Below, one piece after another: positions 7,342 to 14,311 of a stretch of DNA of 14,311 bases. A program made the translations under genes and the position numbers. The stretch covers positions 1 to 14,311 of the forward strand of contig CAKZPX010000290.1 in assembly GCA_937139435.1 (NCBI GenBank). Direction: 5' to 3'. The stretch is from an uncultured bacterium (lineage in GTDB: Bacteria; Hydrothermota; Tepidihabitantia; Tepidihabitantales; Tepidihabitantaceae). How positions within the stretch are numbered: position 1 is the stretch's first letter; every line of letters begins with the position of its first letter. The notes beneath the pieces were generated by a model. It ran no database searches, had not been told where the DNA came from, and saw only the letters and a program-made list of their open reading frames with translations.

Positions 7342-9516
7342 TTATCCTACCCGTAACAACTCCGCTCGTCCAGCGTAACGGGAAAGCAATGTCTTACGAA
7401 TCCGGACGTTACCGGCTGAACGTAATTCCTGGTCAATCTCCACCAGGCGAAAGGCATCCCTTCTCGCCCGCAAAAGTATCTCCCGGTCACGAAAGATGTC
7501 CGCAATCCGCAGGTCGGGTAGACCGTGCTGTCGGGTGCCAAATATCTCGCCCGGACCACGTAACTCCAGGTCTTTTTCCGCCAGTTTGAACCCATCGTTA
7601 GTGGCGACAAAGTAACGCAACCGTTCGCTTGACTCTGCTATCTCCTCATCGCCCACCATAAGGATGCACCAGGAGCGTCTCTCTCCCCGTCCAATCCTGC
7701 CTCTTAACTGATGTAGTTGTGCCAGCCCGAACCGCTCGGGATGTTCAATCACCATCACCGTTGCATTGGGCACATCCACGCCGACCTCAATCACCGGTGT
7801 TGCGACAAGAATATGGAGTTTGCCCTGTCGGAACTCCTCCATAATCTGCCGGCGTTCTTCGGGTCGCACCCGTCCATGCACCAGTCCGACGTTGAAATCG
7901 GCAAATGCCGCCCGTGTCTTCTGGAATGTCTCCACCGCTGACGCCACTTCCAGTTTCTCACTCTCCGCAATCAGCGGACAGACAACAAAAACCTGCTCGC
8001 CCTGTTCCAGCCGGCGTCTTATCCCTTCATAGACACGGGCATGGTCACGTTCAAAGAAAAGTCGGGTAATCACCGGCATCCTGCCCGGTGGTTTCTGGTC
8101 AATAACGGAGACGTCCAGGTCACCGTAAATCGTCAGGGTCATGGTGCGCGGAATGGGTGTGGCGGTCATTACCAGAAAGTCTGGATTAACCCCCTTATTT
8201 AGAAGTGCCGCCCGCTGCATTACTCCGAAACGATGCTGTTCATCCACCACCACCAGGCCGAGCCGGAAAAACCTCACCCCTTCTTCAATCAGGGCGTGGG
8301 TACCAAAAACCATCTCCACATCACCGCGCTCCAGACCGTCAAGAATCTCGTTGCGCTCTTCGCGCCGGGTTGAACCGGTCAGGAGTGCTGCCCGCACCCC
8401 TAATTCGGCTAATCGCTCCTGCCAGTTGCGAAAGTGCTGTTCCGCAAGAATTTCGGTCGGTGCCATCAGTGCCGACTGCCATCCATTTTCACAGGCGATC
8501 AGCATCGCATAAAGGGCAACAACCGTCTTGCCCGAACCAACATCTCCCTGTAACAACCGGTTCATACACCTGGTCTGCGCCATGTCCCGTTTTATCTCCT
8601 CAATCACCCGCTCCTGGGCACGGGTAAGAGAAAAACCCAGCCTTCTTAAAAAGGGCTGGGTGAGTCTGCCATTGTCAATGAGCGGACCGGGTTTGCGCAC
8701 ATCATCACCCTCCTGGCGGCGCAGTGCCAGTAACAACTGAAAAAAGAAAAGTTCGTCGTATATCAGCCGTTCCCTTGCCTTCTCCGCCATCACCAGACTG
8801 CGGGGAAAATGCACGGCGGTAACTGCACTCCGGATATCCGGAAACCGGTAATGGGCAAGTATCTCGTCCGACAGTGTCTCCTCTAAATAGGAGCTAAATC
8901 GCGTCAGGGCGTTTTTCACTGCCCGCCTTATCACCCAGGTGGACAGCCCCTCGGTTAGGGGGTAAACCGGCACAATCGCATTGGCAAAGGAAAAGCCCTC
9001 CTTCCCCTCCAGTAGTTCAAAACTGGGATTGACAAACTGCCGGTGCCGGAATGCACTCACCCGACCGGAGATCACAATCTCCTGCCGGGGCTTAAACCGT
9101 TCCTTTAAATCCGGACGATTAAACCAGAGCACCTCGATTACGTCAGAATCGTCCCGCACCAGACACTGCACCAGGTCTTTATTACTGCGCGTCCTTCTCG
9201 TCGCCACCGCCACAATCCTGCCCACAATCGTCGCCTCATCACCCACCCGCAAACGGCTGATCGGCAACATCTGGGAACGGTCAAGATAGCGACGGGGAAC
9301 AAGAAAAAACAGGTCGCCAACCGTGCGCACGCCAATTCGAACAAACTGCTGGGCGCGCTTTGGTCCAATACCTTTCAGATACTGAATCGGTGTTGCCAGT
9401 CCGCTGCCGCTTGAAGAACCGGACCGTCCGGCGGTTACCGGTCCCGAAACCGCTCGCACCGGGCGGTTTTTTGTCCCACCATCTCCTCTCCCGTTACTTT
9501 TGCTCTGATAAGGCAA
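7342..9516 (-). CDS. recG: ATP-dependent DNA helicase RecG
   Basis: Superfamily 2 helicase that reverses stalled replication forks and branch-migrates Holliday junctions. Of 724 residues, 1-40 are a Gly/Ser-rich, probably disordered extension. A helix-hairpin-helix-like motif YLKGIGPKRAQQF follows (46-58), then the wedge/OB domain with RRYLDRS and GDEATIVGRI (about 75-170). Helicase motifs are complete: Walker A GDVGSGKT (324-331), MAPTEILAEQHF (351-362), DEQHRFG (425-431), TATPIPRT (451-458), and QLRGRIGRG (603-611). The C-terminal NDGFKLAEKDLELRGPGE belongs to the TRG region needed for RecG translocation. The start is TTG at 9516, three bases after the ligA stop, with GGAG about ten bases upstream. 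An in-frame GTG at codon 20 is a possible alternative start. Translational coupling to ligA is likely. Cytoplasmic. Confidence 0.96.
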   Translation of the reverse strand: MPYQSKSNGRGDGGTKNRPVRAVSGPVTAGRSGSSSGSGLATPIQYLKGIGPKRAQQFVRIGVRTVGDLFFLVPRRYLDRSQMLPISRLRVGDEATIVGRIVAVATRRTRSNKDLVQCLVRDDSDVIEVLWFNRPDLKERFKPRQEIVISGRVSAFRHRQFVNPSFELLEGKEGFSFANAIVPVYPLTEGLSTWVIRRAVKNALTRFSSYLEETLSDEILAHYRFPDIRSAVTAVHFPRSLVMAEKARERLIYDELFFFQLLLALRRQEGDDVRKPGPLIDNGRLTQPFLRRLGFSLTRAQERVIEEIKRDMAQTRCMNRLLQGDVGSGKTVVALYAMLIACENGWQSALMAPTEILAEQHFRNWQERLAELGVRAALLTGSTRREERNEILDGLERGDVEMVFGTHALIEEGVRFFRLGLVVVDEQHRFGVMQRAALLNKGVNPDFLVMTATPIPRTMTLTIYGDLDVSVIDQKPPGRMPVITRLFFERDHARVYEGIRRRLEQGEQVFVVCPLIAESEKLEVASAVETFQKTRAAFADFNVGLVHGRVRPEERRQIMEEFRQGKLHILVATPVIEVGVDVPNATVMVIEHPERFGLAQLHQLRGRIGRGERRSWCILMVGDEEIAESSERLRYFVATNDGFKLAEKDLELRGPGEIFGTRQHGLPDLRIADIFRDREILLRARRDAFRLVEIDQELRSAGNVRIRKTLLSRYAGRAELLRVG

Positions 9517-9519
9517 GTG

Positions 9520-11562
9520 CTATACGCTCCTGCGGCTACCGGCAGCAGCACCGCCCTTTTCCGGCTGGATACCGAGCAACTGTAAAAACTCCGCCTCGTC
9601 AATCGTCCGCACACCCAGCGCCCGTGCCCGGTCCAGTTTTGAGCCCGGCTCCCTGCCCACCACCACATAATCGGTGTTACGGGAAACAGAGGAAGAAACC
9701 GTTCCGCCCAGTGCCATTATCCGCTCTGTTGCCTCATCCCGGCTAAAATGCTCCAGGGTGCCGGTGAGGACAAACTTCTTTCCTGCCAGCGGTTTCGGAC
9801 CCTTTGCCCTGTCTTCTTCCATCTGCAATCCTGCCTGACGCAACCGTTCAATCAACTCCCGGTTCTCCCGGTCGGAAAAGAAATTCTCCAGCGACTCGGC
9901 AACCGCCGGACCGATTCCTGTCACCCGGACAAACTCTTCCGGCTTTACCTTCATCAGACGGTCAATGGAACCAAAATGCTGTGCCAGCAAGCGTGCGGTA
10001 TGGATGCCGATATGTCTGATTCCCAGACCGAAAAGCACCCGATAGAACGGTCGGGACTTTGATGCCTCCAGCGCCCGTAAAAGGTTTTCTGCCGATTTCT
10101 TGCCCATCCGCTCTAACTCCACCAGCTGCTTCTGTTTCAGATGGTAAAGGTCAGCAAAGTCCTTCACCAGCCCGGTGCGCACCAACTGCTCGACCAGTTT
10201 CTCTCCCAGCCCCTCAATATCCAGCGCTGCCCGGGAACCAAAATGCAGCAGCCGCGCCACCAACTGGGCAGGACAGGAGACGTTAACGCAACGCCAGGCA
10301 ACCTCATCCGCCTCCTTAAAAAGCCGGGTATGGCAGACCGGACATCTTTCCGGCATCTTAAACTTCTTTGTTCCGGGGGGACGTTTCTCTTTCACCACTC
10401 GCAAAATCTGCGGGATAATCTCGCCCGCCTTATGCACCACCACCGTATCACCATCCCGCACGTCCAGTCGCTCCACCTCATCCATATTATGCAGGGTGGA
10501 GTGGGTAACGGTGGTGCCGGATAGAAAGACCGGTTCCAGTTCTGCCACTGGTGTCACCGTGCCCAGACGACCAACATTAACAAATATCCGCTTCACCCTG
10601 GTCTCCTTCTCCTCGGGCGGGTATTTATACGCCACCGCCCAGCGCGGGCTTTTTTCCGTTGTCCCTAACTCCTCCCGGTCAGCATAGCGGTCAAGTTTAA
10701 TCACCATCCCGTCAACATCATAGGGCAACTTTAACTTCTCCTCCTGCCAGCGGGCGCAGTAATCAATAACCCCATCAATATCATCAAACCGAAGCGAAGG
10801 CGGTGTTACCTTAAAACCCAGTTCCTTAAGAATCGCTATCGTCTCGGAATCACGCTGACCGTTCCCCGGTGGTCGGGGCACAGTATGAATAAAACAGTCC
10901 AGTTTGCGCTTTTTTACCTCACGGGGGTCAAGCAGTTTCAACGTTCCCGCAGCCGCATTGCGGGGATTGGCAAACACTGGCAACCCCTCGTCCTCCCGCT
11001 CCTCGTTCAAGCGGACAAACTCCTGCCGGGGCAGATAAACCTCTCCCCGCACCTCAAACCGTTCAAACCCCTTGCGCTCATCGCGCAGACGCAACGGGAT
11101 TGAACCAATTGTGCGCAGATTCAGAGTAATGTCATCCCCCCGGTAACCATCACCACGGGTGGCACCAAGGACAAACCGATAATTCTCATACCGCAACGCC
11201 ACCGCCACCCCGTCCACCTTCTGCTGCACAAGATAAACCGGTCGGGAAACAACCTTACGCACCCGTTTATCAAACTCCCGTAACTCTTCATAATTATAGG
11301 TGTTATCCAGAGAGAGCATCGGTATCTCGTGGACAACCGTGGCAAACTCCTTCAGTGGCTCTCCCCCTACCCGCTGGGTTGGTGAATCAGGCGTAATCAG
11401 GTCTGGAAACTGGCGCTCCAGTTCCTCCAGTTTCTTCATCAACTGGTCAAACTCGTAGTCCGAGATTGTCGGCTGGGCAAGCACATAATACCGGTAATTG
11501 TGTTCATTAATCTCCCGGCGCAGTCGCTCTATCTCTAACTTTGCCCTTTCTCGGTCCATCAT
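9520..11562 (-). CDS. ligA: NAD-dependent DNA ligase LigA
   Basis: Seals nicks in duplex DNA using NAD+, in replication and repair. At 680 residues it is full length. Domain Ia carries HNYRYYVL (21-28). The nucleotidyltransferase domain has catalytic K115 in KVDG, TRGDG (135-139), GEVYLPR (173-179), ANPRNAAAGTLK (198-209) and DGMVIK (284-289). The OB fold follows (about 318-400). A zinc finger uses Cys407, Cys410, Cys425 and Cys430. Helix-hairpin-helix repeats lie at about 440-560, and a C-terminal BRCT domain at 592-668. One oddity: the residue two before the catalytic lysine is Gln113, where other LigA proteins have a conserved Glu that contacts the adenine. Start at 11562 (ATGATG, so 11559 is also possible). 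The upstream promoter predicts a leaderless message. First gene of the ligA-recG-DUF4837 operon. Confidence 0.97.
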   Translation of the reverse strand: MMDRERAKLEIERLRREINEHNYRYYVLAQPTISDYEFDQLMKKLEELERQFPDLITPDSPTQRVGGEPLKEFATVVHEIPMLSLDNTYNYEELREFDKRVRKVVSRPVYLVQQKVDGVAVALRYENYRFVLGATRGDGYRGDDITLNLRTIGSIPLRLRDERKGFERFEVRGEVYLPRQEFVRLNEEREDEGLPVFANPRNAAAGTLKLLDPREVKKRKLDCFIHTVPRPPGNGQRDSETIAILKELGFKVTPPSLRFDDIDGVIDYCARWQEEKLKLPYDVDGMVIKLDRYADREELGTTEKSPRWAVAYKYPPEEKETRVKRIFVNVGRLGTVTPVAELEPVFLSGTTVTHSTLHNMDEVERLDVRDGDTVVVHKAGEIIPQILRVVKEKRPPGTKKFKMPERCPVCHTRLFKEADEVAWRCVNVSCPAQLVARLLHFGSRAALDIEGLGEKLVEQLVRTGLVKDFADLYHLKQKQLVELERMGKKSAENLLRALEASKSRPFYRVLFGLGIRHIGIHTARLLAQHFGSIDRLMKVKPEEFVRVTGIGPAVAESLENFFSDRENRELIERLRQAGLQMEEDRAKGPKPLAGKKFVLTGTLEHFSRDEATERIMALGGTVSSSVSRNTDYVVVGREPGSKLDRARALGVRTIDEAEFLQLLGIQPEKGGAAAGSRRSV

Positions 11563-11566
11563 TAAT

Positions 11567-11595
11567 ATTTTTGCTGGAATTTATCTTGCTGTCAA
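11567..11595 (-). promoter_or_regulatory. Promoter of the ligA operon, predicted leaderless
   Basis: On the minus strand a perfect TTGACA (11595 to 11590) is followed after 17 bases by AAAAAT (11572 to 11567), a 4/6 match to the -10 consensus. The box ends four bases before the first ligA ATG (11562). No Shine-Dalgarno sequence is present. The -35 box is strong, the -10 box only fair. Confidence 0.6.
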
Positions 11596-11853
11596 CCCCA
11601 GTAATGGTGTTCCGCCTTATCTTAATTCGCCGCTGGAAAAGAATAAAAAACACCCTGCCCAACCGGCTACAGCCTCCATGGCAAATATCGGGTTAAAACT
11701 ACCCTTTATCCCCCCGGATTAAAATCAGCGGCAGGCTGGAGGTAACCACCGATGTAATAAGTCCGTTAGCATATAGAAAAAAGTGCGGTTATAAGTTTCC
11801 AGAACCGAGCTAATACCGGTATCAGACATCATCTCCAGCATTATCCACCGGAC

Positions 11854-11883
11854 TATCCCGGGGATAACCCCGGGGTATACCCC
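11854..11883. repeat. GC-rich hairpin with overlapping 12-base palindrome
   Basis: TATCCCGGGG (11854-11863) pairs with CCCCGGGGTA (11868-11877) around an ATAA loop, ten pairs including one G.T. Its right half overlaps a second perfect palindrome GGGGTATACCCC (11872-11883), so the two structures are mutually exclusive. There is no T tract, so it is not a standard terminator. Possible roles are a protein-binding site or an RNA switch; these are unproven. Confidence 0.6.
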
Positions 11884-11928
11884 CACCCTGCCCCATTTAT
11901 ATAATTTTTCCGCGGTATTTTGTTATAA

Positions 11929-11951
11929 CTAACAGCAGATAAATCTGTTAG
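11929..11951. repeat. Inverted repeat in AT-rich DNA
   Basis: CTAACAG (11929-11935) and CTGTTAG (11945-11951) form a perfect 7-base inverted repeat with a nine-base spacer. The inner CAGAT/ATCTG (11936-11940, 11943-11947) offers a second register. The size and symmetry suit an operator for a dimeric regulator as well as a weak hairpin. It lies about 200 bases upstream of the peptidase start. Confidence 0.4.
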
Positions 11952-12117
11952 ATATGATACCGCCACCTGTTATACCACCGCCGCTGTTAAAAACCGCCTT
12001 GAGAAAACCTCTACTTTTATATATTGCATTATTATCTTGTCCTGGAATAGAGAAAACCGGGACGTTTATTCAATTGCCGCCGTACTATCCGATAACCGGA
12101 TTTAACACCTTTTTCAT

Positions 12118-12146
12118 TTGACCACTCACCGGTAGCAGGGTAAGAT
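12118..12146 (+). promoter_or_regulatory. Promoter of the C25-like peptidase gene, predicted leaderless
   Basis: TTGACC (12118-12123), a 17-base spacer and TAAGAT (12141-12146), ending five bases before the ATG at 12152. An AGGG at 12137-12140 lies 11 bases before the ATG and could be a weak, distant Shine-Dalgarno site if transcription began further upstream. The leaderless reading is therefore less certain here than for spt-like or proS. Confidence 0.55.
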
Positions 12147-12151
12147 TAAAT

Positions 12152-13645
12152 ATGAGTCAGTTGCTCATCTTTCTTGCCATCATCAACACAGCGCCAGATG
12201 TTCATATCCTGCGCCACATCAGTCCGGACAGCTCCGGCCCGGCTGGTTTTAGGGAATGGCAGAATAACTTCTCCGCTCCATCCACCTGGCGGGTGCAGAA
12301 ACTGCGCACCGCCGGTCTGAATCTAAACCCCGGGGTAGCCATCATTGTTGAAAGCACCCTGGTCGCCTCAATTACCAATCACCTTGATACCTTAATCGCT
12401 GACCTGACTCAGGAAGGTTATCAGGTTACACTCTTCTCGGTACGAGGGGTTAGCTGCGACTCTCTGCGCAACCTGCTTCGGCAAGAATACCAGCAGGGGC
12501 TGACCAGCGCCCTGCTTATCGGCAGTCTGCCTGTTGCCTGGTTTCAGTTAATTGATGACTGGAACAGCAACGGTCGCCGTGACCCGGACGAAGAGTATGA
12601 AGAGTTTCCCTGCGACCTTTACTTTATGGACCTGGACGGCATCTGGGAAGACAACCTGGTGCGCTATGACACCCTTGATTCACTGATCCCTGGTAACGAC
12701 TCAATCTATGACACCCATTACGACAGCATTGAACTGGAGATCAGCGTCTCGCGCATCTATGTTGCTACGCTCGGCAACCAGACGACGTTGATCCGTTCCT
12801 ATCTCTCCCGCTGCCATCAGTACCGCACCGGACAGTTAACTGTTACTGACCGCGCCCTGGTCTATATTGATGATGACTGGACACCGTGGGCGAACGACTG
12901 GAATAATCAGGTTGGTCTGCTATATCCTTACCGGGTGTTCATCGCCGATTCTGAACAGACACGAGTCCTTGACTATCGCCCCCGCATTGATACCGCCGTC
13001 TATCAGTGGCTACAACTGTGTGCCCATTCCTGGCCCGGTGGCCATGCGATGAAATACAACCATGGCCGGAGCTGGGACTGGTTCTATGGCGAATCAATCC
13101 CCCGGCTGGACCCCGCTATTTGCTTTTACAACCTGTTTGCCTGTTCTAACGCCCGTTTTACTGAACAGGGCTACTGCGGTGGACGTTATGTATTTCAGAG
13201 CAGGTCAGGACTGGGGGCTATCGGTTCAACCAAAACCGGCTCCATGCTGGAATTCGATGATTTTTACGCACCGCTTGGTAACGGTTCCACCATCGGTGAC
13301 GCCTTCCGCATCTGGTTCTGTCAACAGATCCATAACGGTCTGGAACCATGGGAAAGGTCCTGGTTTTATGGTATGTGTCTTATTGGTGACGGGTTATTAA
13401 AACCACGCCTTGTCCTTCCCGTTGCGGAAAACAACCGCGCCTCTAAACCTGTTCTGGTTCACCCCTCTATCCTTAACAGCCACCTGGTGTTGAAAAACAG
13501 CCCCGCCATCCTTTTTGACGCCAGCGGCAGAATTGTTGCCAGACTACCCGCTGCTGCCAAAAGCACCGAACAACTTCCGGCTGGTATTTACTTTCTCAAT
13601 ACCCCGGACCGCTCCCGACCAGCGGTCATTACCATCATCCGCTAA
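12152..13645 (+). CDS. C25 (gingipain)-like cysteine peptidase with T9SS-type C-terminal domain
   Basis: 497 residues. The N-terminus MSQLLIFLAIINTAPD is hydrophobic, but without basic residues it is only a weak signal peptide. The core follows the caspase-like C25 fold. VAIIVEST (62-69) and LLIGSLPVAWF (121-131) are strands. DDWNSNGRRDPDEE (135-148) fits an EF-hand-like calcium loop with D136, N138, N140, D144 and E147, and CDLYFMDLDG follows. The likely catalytic pair is His292 (CAHSWPGGH) and Cys331 (FACSNARF), followed by GLGAIGSTKTGS (353-364), equivalent to the post-cysteine strand of gingipains. The last 45 or so residues (FDASGRIVARLP, LPAGIYFL) form a T9SS/FlgD-like sorting domain, implying export across the outer membrane or surface attachment. 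The gingipain CVNG motif here reads CSNA. It converges with the kelch gene (26-base gap). C25 assignment is by motif only and activity is untested. Confidence 0.65.
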   Translation: MSQLLIFLAIINTAPDVHILRHISPDSSGPAGFREWQNNFSAPSTWRVQKLRTAGLNLNPGVAIIVESTLVASITNHLDTLIADLTQEGYQVTLFSVRGVSCDSLRNLLRQEYQQGLTSALLIGSLPVAWFQLIDDWNSNGRRDPDEEYEEFPCDLYFMDLDGIWEDNLVRYDTLDSLIPGNDSIYDTHYDSIELEISVSRIYVATLGNQTTLIRSYLSRCHQYRTGQLTVTDRALVYIDDDWTPWANDWNNQVGLLYPYRVFIADSEQTRVLDYRPRIDTAVYQWLQLCAHSWPGGHAMKYNHGRSWDWFYGESIPRLDPAICFYNLFACSNARFTEQGYCGGRYVFQSRSGLGAIGSTKTGSMLEFDDFYAPLGNGSTIGDAFRIWFCQQIHNGLEPWERSWFYGMCLIGDGLLKPRLVLPVAENNRASKPVLVHPSILNSHLVLKNSPAILFDASGRIVARLPAAAKSTEQLPAGIYFLNTPDRSRPAVITIIR

Positions 13646-13671
13646 TTACTCAAACCCGGGACTAAACCCCT

Positions 13672-14311
13672 TTACCTCACCACGAGCAACCTCCGGGTAG
13701 CAACCACACCATCAACATCCAGGTGCACAAAATAAATCCCGGCGGCAAGTTTTCTGTCCGGTACTGACACCTCATAGGTTCCTGCTGATTGGTGATGGTC
13801 CACCTTTATTAACCGCTGACTACCATTGATATCATAAACTACCAGCCGCACTTTGCCCGGACGGGAAAGCATATACCGAATATATCCCGGAGTAACAAAC
13901 AGCTCATTACCTTCTACCGGATATGATTTATCTCCGTCCGCTGTGTTAGCGGACACGCCATCCCGGAGACCGTCAACAACAAACCCGTAGCGCCAGAACT
14001 CTAATGTTTTATTCCCCTTCAGCGCCCAGAAGGCGTTAAGCATATAGATAATATCGCCACCACCTTTAACCCTTTTCTTTTTCCCGGTTGACCCCACCTG
14101 CGGCATCGTATCCAGCTCGGTCCAGAGCCGATTTGCGGTATCATACATCCAGAACTCACAGGTATTACCGCCCTTCAGGGCGTAGATATATCCGTCATAC
14201 CATGCTGCGGAACCGCCATCCTTGGATTTCTTGTTCTTGCCGGTCCGCTGGCTCTGCATCGGCATTCCCGGCAATGGTGTCTGACTCCACCGGTCAGTTA
14301 CAAGGTCAAAG
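13672..14311 (-). CDS. Kelch-repeat surface protein with T9SS-type sorting domain (3' part; 5' end outside window)
   Basis: The frame is open to the right edge, so only the last 212 or so residues are visible. The first visible residues, FDLVTDRWSQTPLPGMPM, are the end of a kelch blade. Two further blades follow: GGSAAWYDGYIYALKGG with EFWMYDTANRLWTELDTMP, and GGGDIIYMLNAFWALKGN with LEFWRYGF. Lysine-rich linkers (KNKKSK, GKKKRVK) precede each double-Gly. The last 70 residues, YIRYMLSRPGKVRLVVYDINGS through LAAGIYFVHLDVDG to RRLLVVR, form a beta-sandwich sorting domain of the T9SS type A/FlgD-like kind. The protein should be exported and attached to the surface, with the propeller as a binding module of unknown ligand. 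A TTG at 14274 is not a start, because the kelch sequence continues upstream of it. Confidence 0.8.
   Translation of the reverse strand, partial: FDLVTDRWSQTPLPGMPMQSQRTGKNKKSKDGGSAAWYDGYIYALKGGNTCEFWMYDTANRLWTELDTMPQVGSTGKKKRVKGGGDIIYMLNAFWALKGNKTLEFWRYGFVVDGLRDGVSANTADGDKSYPVEGNELFVTPGYIRYMLSRPGKVRLVVYDINGSQRLIKVDHHQSAGTYEVSVPDRKLAAGIYFVHLDVDGVVATRRLLVVR

Larger units (their letters stand above)
11563..12151. other. 589-base divergent intergenic region between ligA and the C25-like peptidase
   Basis: The longest gap without a convincing gene. It holds the ligA promoter at the left and the peptidase promoter at the right, three palindromic structures (11813-11822 ATACCGGTAT, 11854-11883, 11929-11951), and a perfect TATAAT at 11900-11905 without a matching -35 box. 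A plus-strand frame from ATG 11954 to TGA 12119-12121 (55 codons) contains a signal-like stretch MRKPLLLYIALLSC if read from TTG 11999. It lacks a ribosome binding site and is reported as a finding rather than a gene. A 38-codon minus-strand frame (11725-11841) has no support. Confidence 0.5.

Noticed and set aside
10175..10687. 170-codon plus-strand open frame opposite ligA
   Set aside because: Ser/Thr/Arg-rich translation without motifs, fully inside a complete ligA on the other strand.
11725..11841. 38-codon minus-strand frame with GGTGG close to its ATG in the large intergenic region
   Set aside because: Too short, no signal or membrane pattern and no recognisable homology. Spacing of the putative ribosome site is too tight.

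Overview
This is a chromosomal stretch of a bacterium with a compact genome of roughly balanced GC. Several traits point to the Bacteroidetes/FCB side of the bacteria, for example an uncultivated lineage such as WOR-3/Stahlbacteria. These are a DUF4837 lipoprotein, surface proteins ending in T9SS-type sorting domains, a C25 (gingipain-like) peptidase, a bacterial serine-palmitoyltransferase-like enzyme and a short type-3 prolyl-tRNA synthetase. The taxonomic placement is inference. No mobile element, CRISPR array or rRNA is visible.

Layout, left to right. Positions 1-304 hold no recognised gene and end in a near-consensus promoter for an initiator tRNA (305-378). A tiny membrane-protein gene (461-622) and proS (696-2135) follow on the plus strand. 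On the minus strand, 2257-3939 encodes an exported 5'-nucleotidase-like protein with eroded catalytic motifs and a C-terminal ComEA-type DNA-binding helix-hairpin-helix domain. Divergent from it are a serine-palmitoyltransferase-like gene (4007-5194) and a GNAT-type acyltransferase (5191-6327). The second overlaps the first by four bases and appears to start at CTG. Together they look like the first two chemical steps of bacterial sphingolipid (ceramide) synthesis. Next comes a minus-strand operon read from 11562 down to 6356: ligA, recG and a DUF4837 lipoprotein gene. A 589-base gap (11563-12151) contains strong palindromes and one doubtful small reading frame. The window ends with a plus-strand C25-like peptidase and the 3' part of a minus-strand kelch-repeat protein. 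Both carry T9SS-like C-terminal domains.

The most striking pattern concerns translation initiation. Four genes at the head of transcription units (proS, spt-like, ligA, C25 peptidase) have a sigma70-type promoter whose -10 box ends only 4-9 bases before the start codon. Three of them have no Shine-Dalgarno sequence at all. They are therefore predicted to make leaderless mRNAs. Internal or distal genes (acyltransferase, recG, DUF4837, small membrane protein) do have Shine-Dalgarno-like sequences. The initiator tRNA is also slightly atypical, with U1/U72 and an A29:U41 pair. The other main points are the CTG start and CTGA overlap of the acyltransferase, the putative ceramide module, and the degenerate nucleotidase fused to a ComEA domain.
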